From assembly GCA_029265125.1 (NCBI GenBank), contig JAJUJX010000001.1, positions 62,001 to 126,000 of the forward strand: DNA of 64,000 nt, given 5' to 3'. A program made the position numbers and the translations under genes. Positions 16,742 to 26,015 of this stretch are shown here, in pieces. Positions within the stretch are counted from its first letter, which is position 1. Each line of letters begins with the position of its first letter. The notes beneath the pieces are model-generated. The model saw nothing but the letters and a program-made list of their open reading frames with translations. It did no database searches and was not told the DNA's origin. Origin of the DNA: Tolumonas sp008015085 (GTDB lineage Bacteria; Pseudomonadota; Gammaproteobacteria; Enterobacterales; Aeromonadaceae).

Positions 16742-17249
16742 ATGGCGACAACGTCAAGTACGCAGAGCATAAACAATAAAAGAGGGTCTCTGGTCGGCAG
16801 GTTGTGGTTTTTCCGCAGTAATGTTTCAAATTTTTCTGCCGGTGGCTTACTACATCAGGTAGCCCTGTTAAATATGCTGAAATAGAGCGAGGTGCAGGGT
16901 CAGTAGATGATTAATTCGGGCTTTGTAAACGGAGTATTCAATTGTATCGCTTTCTGGGGCAGATCCTGACAGAGGAAAAAGGAAAGCAGAGAGATCCGGC
17001 GATAAGGAATGCCTCAAAAATTTATAAATCAAATAATTATCATCGATCCAGTGGGGGCAGCAGCTACTCATGCTTGGTGTTATACGGATCTGGATAAAAT
17101 TATGCAGGCCATCACATTTGCGAATGCAGTCATAGCCGTTGTGCTTGTTCGTGGTGCTATGGTTAATTTTGCTGTAGCGGGGTGGCTGAATCGGTAATCG
17201 GGCATATCCGCTTTAAGTCTGCGTTCATTCTTTGATTTTGAGGTGAGTG
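16742..17249. other. Non-coding leader upstream of oadGAB
   Basis: About 500 bases between the DUF1127 terminator and oadG hold no convincing gene. A 62-codon open frame (17009-17197) has its purine stretch touching the ATG and no recognisable domain. The segment 17018-17045 is very A+T-rich (AAAATTTATAAATCAAATAA and neighbours), resembling in composition the citC-citS promoter region. It may contain the oadGAB promoter and CitB sites, but no clear -35/-10 pair was seen. Confidence 0.5.
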
Positions 17250-17498
17250 ATGTCTGGATCCGGGTTACTCCTTGAAGGTTTCTATCTGATGGTGTTCGGG
17301 ATGGGTTTCGTGTACATGTTCCTGATCATCCTGGTTTATGCCGTCAAACTTATGTCTTATCTGGTGATCCGATTTACCCCTGAACCTGTCGTTGAGACAA
17401 AACCAGCTGTGACAAGCGAAATCGCCCCCCAGTCTGCTGAAAACGAACACATAAAGGTGGTATTGGCTGCTGCAATTCATCACCACCGCCGGGGCTGA
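17250..17498 (+). CDS. oadG: Oxaloacetate decarboxylase gamma subunit OadG
   Basis: The small membrane subunit of the Na+-pumping oxaloacetate decarboxylase, which holds the alpha and beta subunits together and helps bind Zn2+. The 82-residue protein has one N-terminal membrane helix (about residues 10-36), a Pro/Glu/Ala-rich linker and the characteristic His-rich tail IHHHRRG. The ATG at 17250 follows an AGGTGAG stretch; a GTG one codon earlier is possible. It is first in oadG-oadA-oadB, with 38 bp to oadA. Confidence 0.87.
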   Translation: MSGSGLLLEGFYLMVFGMGFVYMFLIILVYAVKLMSYLVIRFTPEPVVETKPAVTSEIAPQSAENEHIKVVLAAAIHHHRRG

Positions 17499-17536
17499 GA
17501 TCTGAACGCCTGATTTTCCTTGATTGTTGGAGATAG

Positions 17537-19354
17537 ATGATGACTGTTACTCCGCGCCCTGTTGCTATTACTGATGTAGTTCTTCGTGATGCTCACCAAT
17601 CATTATTCGCTACCCGTTTACGCCTTGATGATATGTTACCGGCCGCTGCAATGCTGGATGAAGTCGGTTACTGGTCTTTAGAAACCTGGGGGGGTGCAAC
17701 ATTTGATGCTTGTATTCGTTTCCTTGGGGAAGATCCGTGGGATCGTTTGCGCCAGCTGAAAAAAGCGATGCCGAAAACCCGCCATCAGATGTTGCTTCGT
17801 GGACAAAACCTGCTGGGTTATCGGCATTACGCGGATGATGTAGTTGAACGCTTTGTCGAGCGGGCTGTTGCAACGGGGATCGATGTCTTCCGTGTCTTTG
17901 ATGCGATGAATGATCCGCGCAATATGCGTTGTGCCTTACAGGCTGTAAAAAAGAATGGTGGCCATGCACAAGGCACTCTCAGTTACACCACCAGTCCGGT
18001 GCATAACGAGCAAACCTGGCTCGATTTGACAGAACAACTGCTGGAGGTGGGCGTTGATTCTGTCGCCATTAAAGATATGTCAGGCATTCTGACTCCGACG
18101 GCTGCTTACGAGCTGATTAGTAAACTGAAAGCTCAATTTGATGTTGAGCTCCATCTGCACTGCCATGCGACTACCGGGATGGCAGAAATGACCCTGATGA
18201 AAGCCATTGAGGCCGGTGTAGATCGTGTAGACACTGCGATTTCTTCCATGAGTGGCACCTATGGACATGCGGCAACAGAAGCCATTGTAGCTGCATTGCA
18301 GGGGACGCCCTATGACACCGGTCTGGATCTGACTAAGCTTGAGAAAATCGCTGCTTATTTCCGTAATATCCGTAAGAAATACAATGCGTTTGAAGGTCAG
18401 TTGAGAGGTATCGACAGTCGTATTCTGATTGCTCAGGTACCGGGTGGTATGTTGACCAATCTTGAGAGTCAGCTGAAGCAACAGAATGCATCAGACAAAC
18501 TGGATCAGGTTTTGGCTGAAATTCCACGAGTCCGTGAAGATCTGGGGTACATTCCGTTAGTCACACCAACCTCGCAAATCGTGGGAACACAGGCCGTTCT
18601 GAACGTGCTGATGGGTGAACGTTATAAATCGATTGCCAAAGAAACGGCTGGGATCCTGAAAGGTGAATATGGTGCAACACCGGCACCGGTGAATGCAGAT
18701 TTACAGCAACGGGTACTGGCTGATGGCGAAATGCCGATCACTTGCCGGCCAGCGGATAACATTCTGCCCGAATTAGACAAACTGGAAATCAGCGTCACCG
18801 AAGAAGCGACGAAGAAAGGTGTCAAACTGGCTGAGAATGTCATTGATGATGTGCTGACGGTGGCGTTATTCCCGCAAATCGCATGGAAATTCCTCGAAAA
18901 CCGAGGTGATCCCACCGCATTTGAATCCTTACCACAAGCAACAGAGCCGGCGAAACCAGCCGTCATTACCCCGGCACCTGCAGCAAAAGCCAGTGAGCCT
19001 GCTGTCTATACCATTGAAGTGGATGGCCGTAGTTATGTGGTTCGTGTTTCTGAAGGTGGAGAAATTCAGCATTATCAGGAAGCAACGAAACCAGCAACTC
19101 AGGTTGTTCCTGGTGTTCTGGCTGTCAAACCTGCCGTGGATGCAGAACCGGTCAAAGCGCCACTGGCCGGGAATATCTGGAAAGTGATGGTGAAAGCGGG
19201 GCAGCAGATCCAGGAAGGTGATGTGATTGTGATCCTCGAAGCGATGAAGATGGAAACCGAAGTGCGCGCTGCACGCAGTGGTACGGTCAGTGAAGTTCGG
19301 ATACGAGAAGGCGATACCGTAGCCGTCGGAGATTGCATGCTGACCTTGGCATAA
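17537..19354 (+). CDS. oadA: Oxaloacetate decarboxylase alpha subunit OadA (biotin carboxyltransferase)
   Basis: OadA transfers the carboxyl group of oxaloacetate to its own biotin, giving pyruvate; the carboxybiotin is decarboxylated by OadB with Na+ export. In the 605 residues, the carboxyltransferase domain (about 1-310) shows the metal ligands RDAHQSL (Asp) and LHLHCHATTG (two His), and the catalytic Lys region SVAIKDMSG. A helical association domain follows, then an Ala/Pro/Val linker, and the biotinyl domain ends the protein with EAMKMET. ATG codons at 17537 and 17540 are both possible behind GGAG. The end product feeds pyruvate metabolism during citrate fermentation. Confidence 0.95.
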   Translation: MMTVTPRPVAITDVVLRDAHQSLFATRLRLDDMLPAAAMLDEVGYWSLETWGGATFDACIRFLGEDPWDRLRQLKKAMPKTRHQMLLRGQNLLGYRHYADDVVERFVERAVATGIDVFRVFDAMNDPRNMRCALQAVKKNGGHAQGTLSYTTSPVHNEQTWLDLTEQLLEVGVDSVAIKDMSGILTPTAAYELISKLKAQFDVELHLHCHATTGMAEMTLMKAIEAGVDRVDTAISSMSGTYGHAATEAIVAALQGTPYDTGLDLTKLEKIAAYFRNIRKKYNAFEGQLRGIDSRILIAQVPGGMLTNLESQLKQQNASDKLDQVLAEIPRVREDLGYIPLVTPTSQIVGTQAVLNVLMGERYKSIAKETAGILKGEYGATPAPVNADLQQRVLADGEMPITCRPADNILPELDKLEISVTEEATKKGVKLAENVIDDVLTVALFPQIAWKFLENRGDPTAFESLPQATEPAKPAVITPAPAAKASEPAVYTIEVDGRSYVVRVSEGGEIQHYQEATKPATQVVPGVLAVKPAVDAEPVKAPLAGNIWKVMVKAGQQIQEGDVIVILEAMKMETEVRAARSGTVSEVRIREGDTVAVGDCMLTLA

Positions 19355-19368
19355 AAGAGGAAATCACC

Positions 19369-20670
19369 ATGGATCGTCTCAATGTGTTGTTTCAGGGGTT
19401 GGGGATCATGCATCTGACTGGTGGTCAGGCTGTCATGCTCGTTATTAGCCTGCTGTTGTTGTGGTTGGCCATTGTCAAAAAATTTGAACCGTTATTGTTA
19501 ATGCCAATTGGATTTGGCGGTTTACTGGCCAATATACCGGATGCAGGGTTAGCGTATTCAGCATTGGAAATGGCGTTATACAAAGGTGAAGCTTCAGTCA
19601 TTGCCGCTATTGCTGACAAAGTGGGTTGTCTGCCGGATGTGGCCAGCATCAAAGCGGCACTTCCGACACTATCGCCTGTAATAATGCATAGCATTGAGCA
19701 GCTAGCAGGTAACTTTGGTTACAGCGATGGTGTGCAATACACGTTCTATAAAGTGGCCATTGCATCGGGTGTAGCTCCGCTGGTGATCTTTATGGGGGTG
19801 GGCGCCATGACGGATTTTGGCCCGTTACTCGCCAATCCCAGAACCTTGCTACTGGGGGCGGCTGCGCAATTCGGTATTTTTACGACCATTATAGGTGCGT
19901 TATTGCTGAATAATTTTGGTGTGATCAGCTTTACCCTGCGACAAGCAGCCTCGATCGGGATTATCGGGGGGGCGGATGGTCCAACCGCGATTTATCTTTC
20001 CAGTATGCTGGCTCCTGAATTATTGGGTGCGATCGCGGTAGCTGCCTATTCATATATGGCGCTGGTGCCGTTGATTCAGCCACCGATCATGCGGGCATTA
20101 ACCACGAAACAGGAACGGGAAATCGTGATGACCCAACTGCGTGTGGTGTCAAAACGCGAGAAAATTCTGTTCCCGGTAACTTTATTATTACTGGTCGCGC
20201 TAATATTGCCGGATGCCGCGCCATTGCTGGGGATGTTCTGCTTCGGGAATCTGATGCGTGAATGTGGTGTGGTCGAGCGTTTGAGTGATACCGTTCAGAA
20301 TGCATTGATCAATGTGGTTACTATCTTTTTAGGTTTGTCGGTTGGTTCGAAATTAATGGCAGATAAATTTCTGCAGCCACAAACGTTAGGGATCTTAGTA
20401 TTGGGAGTGATCGCATTTGGTATTGGAACTGCCAGTGGCGTATTGATGGCTAAACTCATGAACATGTTCAGCAAGAATAAAATCAATCCGCTCATTGGTT
20501 CTGCCGGGGTATCGGCTGTGCCAATGGCAGCCCGGGTCTCTAATAAGCTCGGGTTAGAAGCTAACCATCAGAACTTCTTGCTAATGCATGCTATGGGGCC
20601 GAACGTAGCCGGCGTGATCGGGTCTGCGATTGCTGCAGGGGTGATGATTAAATATATTCTGTCGATGTAG
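19369..20670 (+). CDS. oadB: Oxaloacetate decarboxylase beta subunit OadB (Na+ pump)
   Basis: OadB is the integral membrane subunit that decarboxylates carboxybiotin and couples this to Na+ export. The 433-residue protein has about nine hydrophobic segments and the family's signature IGGADGPTAIYLSS, which includes the Asp needed for Na+ transport, near residue 200. GSAGVSAVPMAARVSNKLG and HAMGPNVAGVIGSAIAAG mark the C-terminal part. The ATG at 19369 has AGAGG upstream, 14 bases after oadA. It ends convergently with citG. Confidence 0.95.
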   Translation: MDRLNVLFQGLGIMHLTGGQAVMLVISLLLLWLAIVKKFEPLLLMPIGFGGLLANIPDAGLAYSALEMALYKGEASVIAAIADKVGCLPDVASIKAALPTLSPVIMHSIEQLAGNFGYSDGVQYTFYKVAIASGVAPLVIFMGVGAMTDFGPLLANPRTLLLGAAAQFGIFTTIIGALLLNNFGVISFTLRQAASIGIIGGADGPTAIYLSSMLAPELLGAIAVAAYSYMALVPLIQPPIMRALTTKQEREIVMTQLRVVSKREKILFPVTLLLLVALILPDAAPLLGMFCFGNLMRECGVVERLSDTVQNALINVVTIFLGLSVGSKLMADKFLQPQTLGILVLGVIAFGIGTASGVLMAKLMNMFSKNKINPLIGSAGVSAVPMAARVSNKLGLEANHQNFLLMHAMGPNVAGVIGSAIAAGVMIKYILSM

Positions 20671-20677
20671 GATGAAA

Positions 20678-20711
20678 GAGGATCCGTCGTTTGATATACG
20701 AATGATCCTCT
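20678..20711. terminator. Inverted repeat between convergent oadB and citG
   Basis: An 8-bp stem AGAGGATC / GATCCTCT encloses an 18-nt loop that can itself pair (CGT/ACG). It lies between the convergent stops of oadB and citG. No T-run is present, so intrinsic termination is uncertain. Confidence 0.4.
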
Positions 20712-20719
20712 CGGGTATA

Positions 20720-21610
20720 TTAACGATCCAGCTGTTGCAGTAGCCAGGTGATGGCTAACAGGTCAGCGCTGCCGCCGGGGCTGAGATTTCGTTCAATTAA
20801 ACGCTGATCCAGTTGTTGCAGTGCCAGCATGCGTTCGACAGAAATAAAGGTAGTTTCTTGTCGTATGACTTTGGCCTGTTGCTGCACATAGTGAAGCCCT
20901 TCGATGCCACCACGGTGAACCAGATTGGTATCGGCGTTGTGTTCGAGCAACGCCAGCATCACTTCGAGCAAGGCGGTGTTGCGGTCAGCGCCGTGATTCA
21001 GTGCCTCCCGATAAATCGGTAAGGCGTGTGCTCTGACCGTCTCAAACCCCGATTCAACTTCACCGCGAACTCCGCGCAGGCCGTGCTGATGATAGAAGCG
21101 TTCGCCTGCAGTACGCGGCTGGGTGTTCGCAGCCAGTTCGGTGGCGACCAGCCCTTCAGTGGCATTTGCAACTACCTGACACAGGGTGTGCTGATTGATG
21201 ATTTTACCCTGTTGCCATAACCGTCCGGCGGCGGCACAAACCAGTGCCAGTGAAAACAGCATACCCTTATGCGTGTTGATGCCGGCAGTGGCGAGGTACA
21301 TGTCCAGCTCACAGGCCCGGCCAATCGGGCGCAGTTCAGACAAGAGCCGGTTGACGGGCAACAGCGCACTGTTGATGCCGGTTTCGGTAAATTGCACCAG
21401 CCAGGGGGCGATGGCGTTGGCGCTGCGTTCAAAGGTCTCGACCGTCATATCCCGATGGGCACCATTATTGGCACGATCGACCAGACCTGGTTTCGGTGTG
21501 GTGTAAACCTCGATCAGCATGGCTCGGTGCGCTAACGATGCCATATCGCGCACGATAGCCGGTTTGATATCCAGCGGTGCTGCGCAGTTGGAATCAAACA
21601 GTGCATACAT
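20720..21610 (-). CDS. citG: Triphosphoribosyl-dephospho-CoA synthase CitG
   Basis: CitG makes 2'-(5''-triphosphoribosyl)-3'-dephospho-CoA from ATP and dephospho-CoA, the precursor of the citrate lyase prosthetic group. The 296-residue protein carries family patterns: EVYTTPKPGLVDRANNGAHRDM (about residues 35-56), GINTHKGMLFSLALVCAAAGR (about 110-130), GLRGVRGEVESGF and LSPGGSADLLAITWLL at the end. It overlaps citX by 17 bp and is last in citCDEFXG, the order known from E. coli. Confidence 0.94.
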   Translation of the reverse strand: MYALFDSNCAAPLDIKPAIVRDMASLAHRAMLIEVYTTPKPGLVDRANNGAHRDMTVETFERSANAIAPWLVQFTETGINSALLPVNRLLSELRPIGRACELDMYLATAGINTHKGMLFSLALVCAAAGRLWQQGKIINQHTLCQVVANATEGLVATELAANTQPRTAGERFYHQHGLRGVRGEVESGFETVRAHALPIYREALNHGADRNTALLEVMLALLEHNADTNLVHRGGIEGLHYVQQQAKVIRQETTFISVERMLALQQLDQRLIERNLSPGGSADLLAITWLLQQLDR

Positions 21611-22160
21611 AATGTTTTTCCTGTGTTGAGTAATCTTGCAGTGTCTGGCGAATGTGAGTCAGTAACTCTTGGCTGCTGTGACGGCGGCTACGGCCGCAAA
21701 CGGCAGCGGGCTCATTGCAGATCAGGCACTGACGTGCCGGTAGATCAAATTGGCGGCGGGAGATACTGCGACCATCGGCACCGAGTACATCCAAATCAAA
21801 CAGACGCCCCAGCGGATGTTGCTGTTCCAGCGTGATCATCGCGCTTTTCAGTGTTTCTGCAGGAACAGGAATACTCCAGAAGGCTTCAGGGCCGGTGATA
21901 TACCGCCAGGACGAATGTGCAGATGTCACCCAGCCCCTGGCCTTCAATTCTTTTTTGACGGCCAGAATGCCGGCAGCCTGTAACTGATGAGCCTCGGCGT
22001 TATCTTTGATTTCCCCCGGCATATTGATACAAAACGAAATCAGACTACCTCCGTAGCGATTCAGCCAGATCCGCTGGCGGATCACTCGTTCATCACGAGC
22101 GGCCAACATCTGGGTGATCCCGATGCGAAAATTGGTCGGGCTTCGGCTCATCAGTTCCAT
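21594..22160 (-). CDS. citX: Apo-citrate lyase phosphoribosyl-dephospho-CoA transferase CitX
   Basis: CitX attaches the prosthetic group to a Ser of the CitD acyl carrier protein, turning apo- into holo-citrate lyase. Its 188 residues include the family segments RIGITQMLAARDERVIRQ, SLISFCINMPGEIKDN and RLFDLDVLGADGRSISR, then a Cys-containing CLICNEPAAVCGRSRRH. The start could be the ATG at 22160 or at 22151. It lies 19 bp after citF and overlaps citG. Confidence 0.93.
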   Translation of the reverse strand: MELMSRSPTNFRIGITQMLAARDERVIRQRIWLNRYGGSLISFCINMPGEIKDNAEAHQLQAAGILAVKKELKARGWVTSAHSSWRYITGPEAFWSIPVPAETLKSAMITLEQQHPLGRLFDLDVLGADGRSISRRQFDLPARQCLICNEPAAVCGRSRRHSSQELLTHIRQTLQDYSTQEKHYVCTV

Positions 22161-22179
22161 GCTTATTTCACCTGCTTCG

Positions 22180-23694
22180 CTATTTAACTTGTTTCACGAC
22201 GTCGATGATGCTGCCGTCGCGGTAGCGGATCACGCCGACGATACGGTCGGTGTATTCGATGGCCGCAGGTTCACCCGTCAGCGAGTAGGCGCGCTGGTTC
22301 AGCTCTTCAATCGACATGACGGGTAGTTTTGCCGCCAGCAGGCGTTCCTGTACTTCTGGGCGAGCTGGATTCACGGCGATACCGTGATCGGTGACCAGCA
22401 CATCAATGCTGCTGCCGGGGGTGATGCAAGTGGTCACCTGATTGACCACAGTTGGAATACGGCCTCGTACCAGCGGTGCTACCACTATGGTCAGATTGGC
22501 CGCAGCCGCGGTGTCGCAATGCCCGCCCGATGCACCACGGAATACGCCATCCGAGCCAGTGATCACGTTGACGTTGAACTGGGTGTCGATCTCCAGCGCA
22601 CTTAAGATCACCACATCGAGTTTCTCGACGCAGGCGCCTTTCGATGACGGGTTGGCATACTGGTTGGCGGAGATTTCCTGATGGTTCGGGTTTTTGCCCA
22701 ACGATTCGGCGGCAACACTGTCGAAGCACTGTACGTCGAGCAGCGTTTTGATCAGGCCACGTTCATGCAGTTCGACCATGCTGGCGGTGATGCCACCGAG
22801 GCCAAAGCGCGCCTTGATTTTGTTGCGCACCATTTTGTCGGCCATGAAACGGGTGACCGCTAATGACGCACCACCGGTACCGGTTTGCAGTGAGAAGCCG
22901 TCATTGAAATAGCCTGAATATTCGATGACATCGGCAGCGCGGCGGGCGATCAGCAGCTCACGCGGGTTGGTGGTCATACGGGTGGCGTCACCGCCGATCT
23001 TGCTTGGGTCGCCAACATGCTCAACCTGCACAATGCCGTCAACGCAATCCTGTGCAATGCTGGCCGGATAGTTGGGGTAGCCAACCAGCTCTTCAGTCAG
23101 CAGGATCACGTGACGGGCGTATTCGGCATCGACACGGGCGTAACCGAGCGAACCACAGCGGGATTTGCCGGAGAAGCCATTAGCGTTGCCGAACTCATCA
23201 CTGCACGGTACGCCGAGGAAAGCCACGTCGATATTCAATTCACCGGATTGGATCAAATGCACGCGGCCACCGTGGGAGTGGATATGCACCGGTTCTGCCA
23301 GCAGGCCGTTGGAGATGGCATCAGCCAGTTTGCCGCGCAGGCCAGAGGTGTAGATCTTGCGCACCACACCATTTTTAATGTGATCGATCAGCGGCGAGTG
23401 GCAGTTGGTCAGCGAGCTGGCGGCCAGCGTCAGATCTTTAAAGCCCATTTCTGCCAGTTTATCCATCACCATATTGACGGTTTTATCGCCGTCACGGAAA
23501 GCGTGGTGAAATGAGATGGTCATGCCGTTTTGCAAACCACTAGCGCGGATCGCTTTTTCCAGCGAGTCATGCAGTTTGTTCTGGTTTATTGTGTTGCTGT
23601 CGACTGGTGTCTTGGCACCAGTAAACAATGGGATATTCGGTACGAAAGATGAAACGCTATCCGGGATCGGACGTGCTAATACATTGATTGTCAT
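22180..23694 (-). CDS. citF: Citrate lyase alpha subunit CitF (citrate:acetyl-ACP transferase)
   Basis: CitF exchanges the acetyl group on CitD for citrate, forming citryl-ACP and acetate. The protein is about 504 residues, close to the family length. Typical regions are MTISFHHAFRDGDKTVNMV (about residues 55-75), GVPCSDEFGNANGF, FSLQTGTGGASLAVTRFMADKM and GASGGHCDTAAAANLTIVVAPLVRGRIPTV. The ATG at 23694 is used because GAGG lies 6 bases before it; a GTG at 23706 would place that site inside the gene. Its start overlaps the citE stop region. Confidence 0.95.
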   Translation of the reverse strand: MTINVLARPIPDSVSSFVPNIPLFTGAKTPVDSNTINQNKLHDSLEKAIRASGLQNGMTISFHHAFRDGDKTVNMVMDKLAEMGFKDLTLAASSLTNCHSPLIDHIKNGVVRKIYTSGLRGKLADAISNGLLAEPVHIHSHGGRVHLIQSGELNIDVAFLGVPCSDEFGNANGFSGKSRCGSLGYARVDAEYARHVILLTEELVGYPNYPASIAQDCVDGIVQVEHVGDPSKIGGDATRMTTNPRELLIARRAADVIEYSGYFNDGFSLQTGTGGASLAVTRFMADKMVRNKIKARFGLGGITASMVELHERGLIKTLLDVQCFDSVAAESLGKNPNHQEISANQYANPSSKGACVEKLDVVILSALEIDTQFNVNVITGSDGVFRGASGGHCDTAAAANLTIVVAPLVRGRIPTVVNQVTTCITPGSSIDVLVTDHGIAVNPARPEVQERLLAAKLPVMSIEELNQRAYSLTGEPAAIEYTDRIVGVIRYRDGSIIDVVKQVK

Positions 23695-23702
23695 GGTGAA
23701 CC

Positions 23703-24581
23703 TCACTGTCTGATGCCGGAAGCTTCTGCGCGCTGCAATACCCAGCGGGCGCGTTCGATGATCGGTGCATCGATCATCTTGCCGTTCAGCGAAACGACGC
23801 CTAAACCCTGACGGGAGGCGTTTTCCGCCGCTTCAATGATCAGACGGGCATTGCCGACTTCTTTGCGGGTAGGAGCGAACACGTTATGCAGCAGTTCAAT
23901 CTGACGCGGATTGATCAGCGATTTGCCGTCGAAACCGAGCTGTTTGATGTGTTCCGCTTCGTGAATAAAGCCTTCTTCGTTATTGGCGTTGGAATAGACG
24001 GTGTCGAACGCCGCAATACCGGCTGCACGGGCAGCCTGTAAAATGGAGCAGCGGGCAAACATCAGTTCGATGCCATCGGGCGAGCGTTCGGTGCGAATGT
24101 CGCGCACATAATCTTCCGCGCCCAGCGCAATGCCGATCAGACGTGGTGAGGCTTTAGCTATTTCCGGTGCGTTAATCACGCCTTTGGCGCTTTCAATCGC
24201 CGCCATCATGCGGGTGCTGCCTTCGGCGCGGCCACATTTGCGTTCGACCGCCAGAATGTGACGTTCCATCTCCAGAATATCTTCGGCCGTATCGGTTTTT
24301 GGCAGACGGATCACATCCACGCCTGCCCGCACCATCGCTTCCACATCCAGCTTGCCGTAAGGCGAATCAATTGGGTTAACGCGCACCACTTTCTCGACGT
24401 TTTTATACAGCGGCATCTGCAGTGCATGAAACACCAGCAGACGGGCCGTATCTTTTTCGGTGATGGCGACGGAATCTTCCAGATCGAACATCAGGGCATC
24501 TGGGCTGTAGATAAAGCTGTTACTGAGCATGGCGGCATTCGCGCCTGGTACGAACAGCATACTGCGGCGTAATTTGCTCAT
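23703..24581 (-). CDS. citE: Citrate lyase beta subunit CitE (citryl-ACP lyase)
   Basis: CitE cleaves citryl-ACP to oxaloacetate and acetyl-ACP, regenerating the carrier. The 292-residue protein is of the HpcH/HpaI aldolase fold. Visible are the N-terminal RRSMLFVPGANAAML, the metal and substrate region MFDLEDSVAITEKD (about residues 30-45), RVNPIDSPYG, MAAIESAKGVINAPEIA with a catalytic-site Glu, and LGAEDYVRDI. It starts with an ATGA overlap on citD, showing coupling within citCDEFXG. Confidence 0.95.
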   Translation of the reverse strand: MSKLRRSMLFVPGANAAMLSNSFIYSPDALMFDLEDSVAITEKDTARLLVFHALQMPLYKNVEKVVRVNPIDSPYGKLDVEAMVRAGVDVIRLPKTDTAEDILEMERHILAVERKCGRAEGSTRMMAAIESAKGVINAPEIAKASPRLIGIALGAEDYVRDIRTERSPDGIELMFARCSILQAARAAGIAAFDTVYSNANNEEGFIHEAEHIKQLGFDGKSLINPRQIELLHNVFAPTRKEVGNARLIIEAAENASRQGLGVVSLNGKMIDAPIIERARWVLQRAEASGIRQ

Positions 24582-24877
24582 AGCTCACTCCAGTTCTGTT
24601 CCAGCAGTTGCGTACCGGTGGCACGGATCAGGGCCGCCTGCACACGGGCTTTGATCACGCAGTCGAGTGCGCCTTTGTCTTCGACAATGACACGCACCCC
24701 GGTGATGTTTAATTTATTCAGCGTGTCGTGGATCAGTCGCTGGATCGCGGCACCGAACTGTTTTTCGACCACGCTTTCCAGTTCAATTTCCACATCGTGA
24801 GAATCAACCGGCTGAATGCGTATCAGCACATCGCCGGATTCGAGCGTTCCGGCATGGGATTGTTGAGTTATCTTCAT
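24578..24877 (-). CDS. citD: Citrate lyase gamma subunit CitD (acyl carrier protein)
   Basis: CitD carries the phosphoribosyl-dephospho-CoA arm that CitX attaches and CitC acetylates. The 99-residue protein matches the family length. The modification site region is visible near the N-terminus as HAGTLESGDVLIRIQP (Ser about residue 14), followed by VIVEDKGALDCVIKARVQAALIRA. AAGGT precedes the ATG by 8 bases. The gene overlaps citE by 4 bp. Confidence 0.93.
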   Translation of the reverse strand: MKITQQSHAGTLESGDVLIRIQPVDSHDVEIELESVVEKQFGAAIQRLIHDTLNKLNITGVRVIVEDKGALDCVIKARVQAALIRATGTQLLEQNWSEL

Positions 24878-24938
24878 TTATCTGACCTTGGTTATGAACG
24901 GTATTGCAGCGCATAACGGGCTGCGCCGTGAACAATGA

Positions 24939-26015
24939 CTATCCGGCAAGCGGCTGAAGCTGCGGAGTTGGAATCTTTGGCGATGACGTCTTGGATAATG
25001 AAAAATGCTGCCACAGGTAACGATATGTGCTTTCCGGCACTAAGGCTTTGACCGCTTCCGGCCCCTTTTTTGCCAGCAGGTCGCGTACCCGGCAGGCAGA
25101 AATCGGTTGTGCCGCCAGTTGCTGGCGCTCAATTTCATGCAGTTCAATTGCAGGGGCATCGACTTCGCGGGTAGTGAGCCAGTAAGCCATCTCTTTGTTG
25201 TATTGCGCAGTGACAGCACACATTGGTTCAGTGCCGACATAACGACGGTTGATACCCAGTGCTGGCGCAATCTCTTTGCGGAACAGTTGTAGATCTAGCG
25301 CCATGTGACAGTGATTGATGATCTTCTGGCTTTTCAGGAAATAACTCGGGAAAGTGGCGCGGGAGATCATGTAATCTGACCCAGGATGAATGCTTAGATT
25401 TTTCAGATCGGCTACACCGGCTTCGATCAGCGCCAGGCGATCTTCGTAAGGGAATTCCGAAGCATTTTCCTGCACCACGAACAGATGCAACCAGTCGCAC
25501 TCCTGACAGGCTTGTTGCACCAGATAACGATGGCCCAGCGTAAACGGATTGGCATTCATTACGATGCCGCCGATTTTTGCACCCGCCACCCGTTTCTGGG
25601 CGAGACGCTGGCAATAGCGTTGCAGGCGGGTGGCGCTGTTTTCCAGCAGGATCACCTGATTATCTACCCGAGCCAGCAGATGAAAGCCGCATTCAGTAAA
25701 GAGGGTTTCATTCTCCGGTTTGGTGAATAAGAACAACTCATAACGATGCTGATTGAAGGCCTGATTGATCAGTGTGGTCATCAGTTTCAGTGCCAGCCCC
25801 TGACCACGCAGTGCCGGTTCGATCGCAATGCATTTCAGCACTCGACCGGCAATACCGCCGCAGGCAACCAGACGTTGTTGATCGTCCAGCGCCACAATGA
25901 ACTGCTCTATGTCTGAATCGATATTTAAATCGTTGTCATGCAGGAAATCGGCGATTTGTTGCCAGCGTGTGATTTCTGATTTCAATACACAACAAAAAAT
26001 GAAGTTATCGTTCAT
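24939..26015 (-). CDS. citC: [Citrate (pro-3S)-lyase] ligase CitC
   Basis: CitC uses ATP and acetate to acetylate the thiol of the CitD prosthetic group, switching citrate lyase on. In the 358 residues, the N-terminal third resembles a GNAT domain (CIAIEPALRGQGLALKLM, about residues 64-81). The rest is a nucleotidyltransferase domain with GGIVMNANPFTLGHRYLVQQA, a HxGH-type ATP site, and later RDLLAKKGPEAVKALVPESTY. It is the first gene of citCDEFXG and is divergent from citS across a 383-bp A+T-rich control region. Confidence 0.94.
   Translation of the reverse strand: MNDNFIFCCVLKSEITRWQQIADFLHDNDLNIDSDIEQFIVALDDQQRLVACGGIAGRVLKCIAIEPALRGQGLALKLMTTLINQAFNQHRYELFLFTKPENETLFTECGFHLLARVDNQVILLENSATRLQRYCQRLAQKRVAGAKIGGIVMNANPFTLGHRYLVQQACQECDWLHLFVVQENASEFPYEDRLALIEAGVADLKNLSIHPGSDYMISRATFPSYFLKSQKIINHCHMALDLQLFRKEIAPALGINRRYVGTEPMCAVTAQYNKEMAYWLTTREVDAPAIELHEIERQQLAAQPISACRVRDLLAKKGPEAVKALVPESTYRYLWQHFSLSKTSSPKIPTPQLQPLAG

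Noticed and set aside
17009..17197. 62-codon open frame upstream of oadG
   Set aside because: The AAGGA touches the ATG with no spacer, no domain is recognisable, and it lies in an A+T-rich leader. A gene is possible but not supported.
23017..23514. 165-codon open frame antisense to citF
   Set aside because: It is a shadow of a conserved citrate lyase gene with no initiation signal.
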